A DNA stretch of 64,000 nt from positions 1 to 64,000 of the forward strand of contig JAIOJF010000043.1 of the NCBI GenBank assembly GCA_019911965.1, written 5' to 3'. Shown here in pieces: positions 61,922 through 64,000 of the stretch. Within the stretch, counting starts at the first letter, position 1; each line of letters starts with the position of its first letter. The notes beneath the pieces were generated by a model, which worked only from the letters and a program-made list of their open reading frames with translations, had not been told where the DNA came from and made no database searches. The translations under genes and the position numbers were made by a program. This stretch comes from Paracoccaceae bacterium. GTDB lineage: Bacteria; Pseudomonadota; Alphaproteobacteria; Rhodobacterales; Rhodobacteraceae.

Positions 61922-62151
61922 CCAGGGGGGGGCCCTGTTGACAACTGGACGATCTTACGAAACGCGTCGGTTGCGGGTCTTGCTTCGTCCGTAACTGAAA
62001 AACTCGGTCGCGTTAAAGAGGCTGAACAAGGATGCGTGAGCCGTTAGAGGACAAAGCGCAAATCATCTTGGGCTTTCGCATCCTCAATCTCGCAACTGAT
62101 TCCTGCAGATTAGAAGAGAAATTCATGGTTGGCGCGTCCGAAAAGTCATTC

Positions 62152-63357
62152 TTAACTTGATAGGCTAGGTTGCTCGAAAAGTTCCTCAGGTGGTGTTTTG
62201 CCCGCAAGAACCTTATAGAACGCAGACTCACCAGAGCTGCCAGGTTTGAAATTTCCGGTGGTCAGTTGATCGTCATCCAAGTTTACCTTTGCCAATTCCC
62301 GCGCGTATGCAGCGACCGGGACAACCGTACTTCCAGAAGTTTCTGATAGGTAAGGGTAGATGTCTCGAAGGTGCCGCATGAAGGCACGGAAAGCGTTCGT
62401 TTTCGGTAGAATTCCACTTTTTCGCGAGGTGTCAGCCCAAGCATTTGTCCATTTTTCTCGGACGGCGGTGAAGTAGTTTACGACATTGTCCGCAATGTCG
62501 AAGTCTTCTTCGTCGAGGAACATGTTGCGAAATGGTGTACGTTTGGCTTCCGGCCCGAAAACTTTATTGAGCCTCCCGCCATCTAGTAGTGAGTTCCGAT
62601 CGGCGAACGGGTCGCGCGAAATGAAGTCGGTGAGGGCCTCAACGAAAGCGGCCTGGGTGATAGTTTCGCCACTGCGACCGGGGGTCACGTAACCTAGACG
62701 TTTTATACGCTTATAGAACGGTCCATCAGCAAGACTGTCGACAGCGACCGCTATGTTATGGGCCGTCTTGAATGGGCTACGGACTTCGGACAAGTCCTCT
62801 AATTCATATACAAGACTTTTGCTTACTTTTGTTTGAGCGAGGTTTACTGTCGCAAAAATCTGTGCCTGAACCGAAAGGTCAGCGCCTACAAAAATCGAAA
62901 CATTTAGTGCAAAATCGGCTTCGCCTATGTCGAACATGCCTTCTTCGTTTAGAAACCCGGCCAAGCGATGTTGGCCATCAAGAACCTTGGCAATCTTTCC
63001 AAAGGGTATGCTTTTCCCTTCACCGTCATTTTCCTCGGCTTCGATCTCAGACAGCGTTACGGTACCCGCGTCGAGGTCGTATTCGACGCATATTTCGTCC
63101 ACTGCAACAATGATGGCGGTGGGGAAGGTCGGGTCAGGCGACAGGATATATTCTCGGATCTTCTTGACACGTGATCTGTTCAGCGGTCGCTGAACACCTA
63201 AGTATCGCTCGATATCACGTTCTTCGCTGACCAAACGGCGGACGTCGCTGTATGTGATAGCCACCAATTCGCTCGCCGGGATAGAAGCACTGAAGAATGA
63301 ACCGCCCTTCTGCGTAACTTCGAGGACCTTGAAGGGGCCAATGGTTTTTTTAATCAT
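62152..63357 (-). CDS. DGQHR-domain protein (DndB-like)
   Basis: The protein has 401 residues. The DGQHR motif appears in KIAKVLDGQHRLAGFLNEEG, preceded by LNRSRVKKIREYILSPDPTF and PTAIIVAVDEICVEYD, and followed by NVSIFVGADLSVQAQIFATV with NLAQTKVSKSLVYEL. This is the layout of DndB and its relatives, which regulate DNA phosphorothioation or occur in other DNA-modification and defence loci. It overlaps the membrane-protein gene by 4 bases. No dnd modification genes are in the window. Confidence 0.88.
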   Translation of the reverse strand: MIKKTIGPFKVLEVTQKGGSFFSASIPASELVAITYSDVRRLVSEERDIERYLGVQRPLNRSRVKKIREYILSPDPTFPTAIIVAVDEICVEYDLDAGTVTLSEIEAEENDGEGKSIPFGKIAKVLDGQHRLAGFLNEEGMFDIGEADFALNVSIFVGADLSVQAQIFATVNLAQTKVSKSLVYELEDLSEVRSPFKTAHNIAVAVDSLADGPFYKRIKRLGYVTPGRSGETITQAAFVEALTDFISRDPFADRNSLLDGGRLNKVFGPEAKRTPFRNMFLDEEDFDIADNVVNYFTAVREKWTNAWADTSRKSGILPKTNAFRAFMRHLRDIYPYLSETSGSTVVPVAAYARELAKVNLDDDQLTTGNFKPGSSGESAFYKVLAGKTPPEELFEQPSLSS

Positions 63358-63992
63358 GTGCCTTGCCCCTTTCGCTTGGCGTATTCTTTAGAGAATGTTG
63401 AAGCCTCTGTTTTTGCGGACTTTTCGTAGGAGAATTTCTTTGGGGCAGTTTCCCATAGAATGACCGAATACCAAATCACTAAAGACGCCAAATACACGAT
63501 GTAACCTTTGCCCGTGAGTAAGAGAGACAGGTATGTTTTGTTGAAGTTAGCCGGATCAGACTTCGCTGATGCGTACGCCAGTAGTGTTAAGATCAAGATG
63601 CAGATCGCAGAGAGGAACACCCATTGCATACCACGCATGTGGTTCGCCAAATCTTGCTTGTCGAGTTTCAGATCTCCATCGTTGTAGTTTTTTATGATAT
63701 CAAAAACGACATAAAGTACTGGCGCCAAGAATGCGGCCGAATAGACAAACATCTCGGAAATAGTGAAGTTCGCCAGAACTTCAATTTGAAACTGGGACGC
63801 GACGTCGCCTGCATTTTCTGATGGCTGGCTCAGGAGGATACCTGCAATCACTGGCGTCGTGGATAATAGCCAGAGAAAGAAGGCCTTGCCAATAGCTGGC
63901 CAATGCTCGGAAATTGGGTAGCGATACGCGAAATAGACTGAAGGCGCAGACAAGATTGCGAGAGTCAAGAAGCTAGCTACAGCGCCTACCAT
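63354..63992 (-). CDS. Multi-pass membrane protein partnered with the DGQHR protein
   Basis: This is a 212-residue protein with about five hydrophobic segments (FLTLAILSAPSVYFAYRYP; AFFLWLLSTTPVIAGILL; FVYSAAFLAPVLYVVFDII; VFLSAICILILTLLAYASA; IVYLASLVIWYSVILW) and a charged C-terminal tail. No family is recognised. The ATG at 63992 is 8 bases from the window edge and the frame stays open upstream, so the true start may lie outside. The ATGA overlap shows coupled expression with the DGQHR gene. Confidence 0.75.
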   Translation of the reverse strand: MVGAVASFLTLAILSAPSVYFAYRYPISEHWPAIGKAFFLWLLSTTPVIAGILLSQPSENAGDVASQFQIEVLANFTISEMFVYSAAFLAPVLYVVFDIIKNYNDGDLKLDKQDLANHMRGMQWVFLSAICILILTLLAYASAKSDPANFNKTYLSLLLTGKGYIVYLASLVIWYSVILWETAPKKFSYEKSAKTEASTFSKEYAKRKGQGT

Positions 63993-64000
63993 TCCATATT

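Larger units (their letters stand above)
61055..62151. other. Long gene-poor region with hairpin and repeat
   Basis: No confident gene. Two open frames (78 codons on minus at 61069-61305 and 87 codons on plus at 61275-61538) have no family features or good start signals. The region holds a perfect 17-bp hairpin (61722-61760) and copy 2 of the structured repeat. A 40-codon frame from the repeat's ATG at 61919 is probably fortuitous. Confidence 0.5.

Noticed and set aside
61919-62047. 40-codon frame starting at the ATG of structured repeat copy 2
   Set aside because: The first codons are a G-run inside the repeat, the equivalent ATG in copy 1 is followed at once by a stop, and the peptide has no features.

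Overview
The window looks like a chromosomal segment of a marine or soil Rhodobacterales alphaproteobacterium. The reasons are a phoR-pstSCAB-phoU-phoB order typical of the group, a 3' half of an alphaproteobacterial initiator tRNA, sarcosine-oxidase genes in the order B-D-A-G, and a prophage whose tail genes resemble the gene transfer agent (GTA) tails of this order. No rRNA, complete tRNA or CRISPR array was seen. All assignments come from reading the sequence and from recalled family features; no database search was run.

Region 1 (1-12.2 kb) is probably an integrated island. A tyrosine integrase (802-2061) is followed by a two-gene arsenic unit (an ArsR-ArsC fusion and an ACR3 arsenite exporter) and by a complete phosphate-starvation locus (phoR, pstS, pstC, pstA, pstB, phoU, phoB) preceded by a three-repeat Pho box. 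A 47-nt tRNA-fMet 3' remnant at 11903-11949 marks a likely att site and is followed by an IS66 transposase relic. Arsenate enters through phosphate carriers, so linked control of phosphate uptake and arsenic detoxification makes physiological sense.

Region 2 (12.5-29.4 kb) is a catabolic locus. A 519-residue regulator-like protein is divergent from a long co-directional operon: a Dabb protein, a dipeptide-type ABC importer (binding protein, two permeases, two ATPases), a class III aminotransferase, a thiamine-diphosphate enzyme, a second class III aminotransferase, and a heterotetrameric sarcosine-oxidase-like enzyme (soxBDAG). The likely job is uptake and oxidative demethylation or deamination of an N-methylated amino compound. 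I cannot assign the substrate.

Region 3 (29.4-57.9 kb) is the structural half of a prophage, nearly all on the minus strand. It has lambda-like packaging and head genes (terminase, gpW-like joiner, portal, S49 protease with a nested scaffold, decoration and major capsid proteins) joined to a GTA-like tail (tape measure, DUF2460, DUF2163, NlpC/P60, a TIM-barrel host-specificity protein, DUF2793) and a lysis cassette. The tail chaperone has a clear programmed -1 frameshift (A AAA AAC). Cargo is embedded in the tail module: two PIN-toxin modules, and bluB under a cobalamin riboswitch next to a possible monooxygenase. A decayed duplicate of a phage gene borders this cargo. No integrase, repressor or replication genes for this phage are visible.

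Region 4 (57.9-64 kb) is accessory DNA: a DUF4238 protein, a small lipoprotein, an L,D-transpeptidase, two copies of a structured intergenic repeat, a 17-bp perfect hairpin, and at the edge an overlapping pair encoding a DGQHR-domain (DndB-like) protein and a multi-pass membrane protein.
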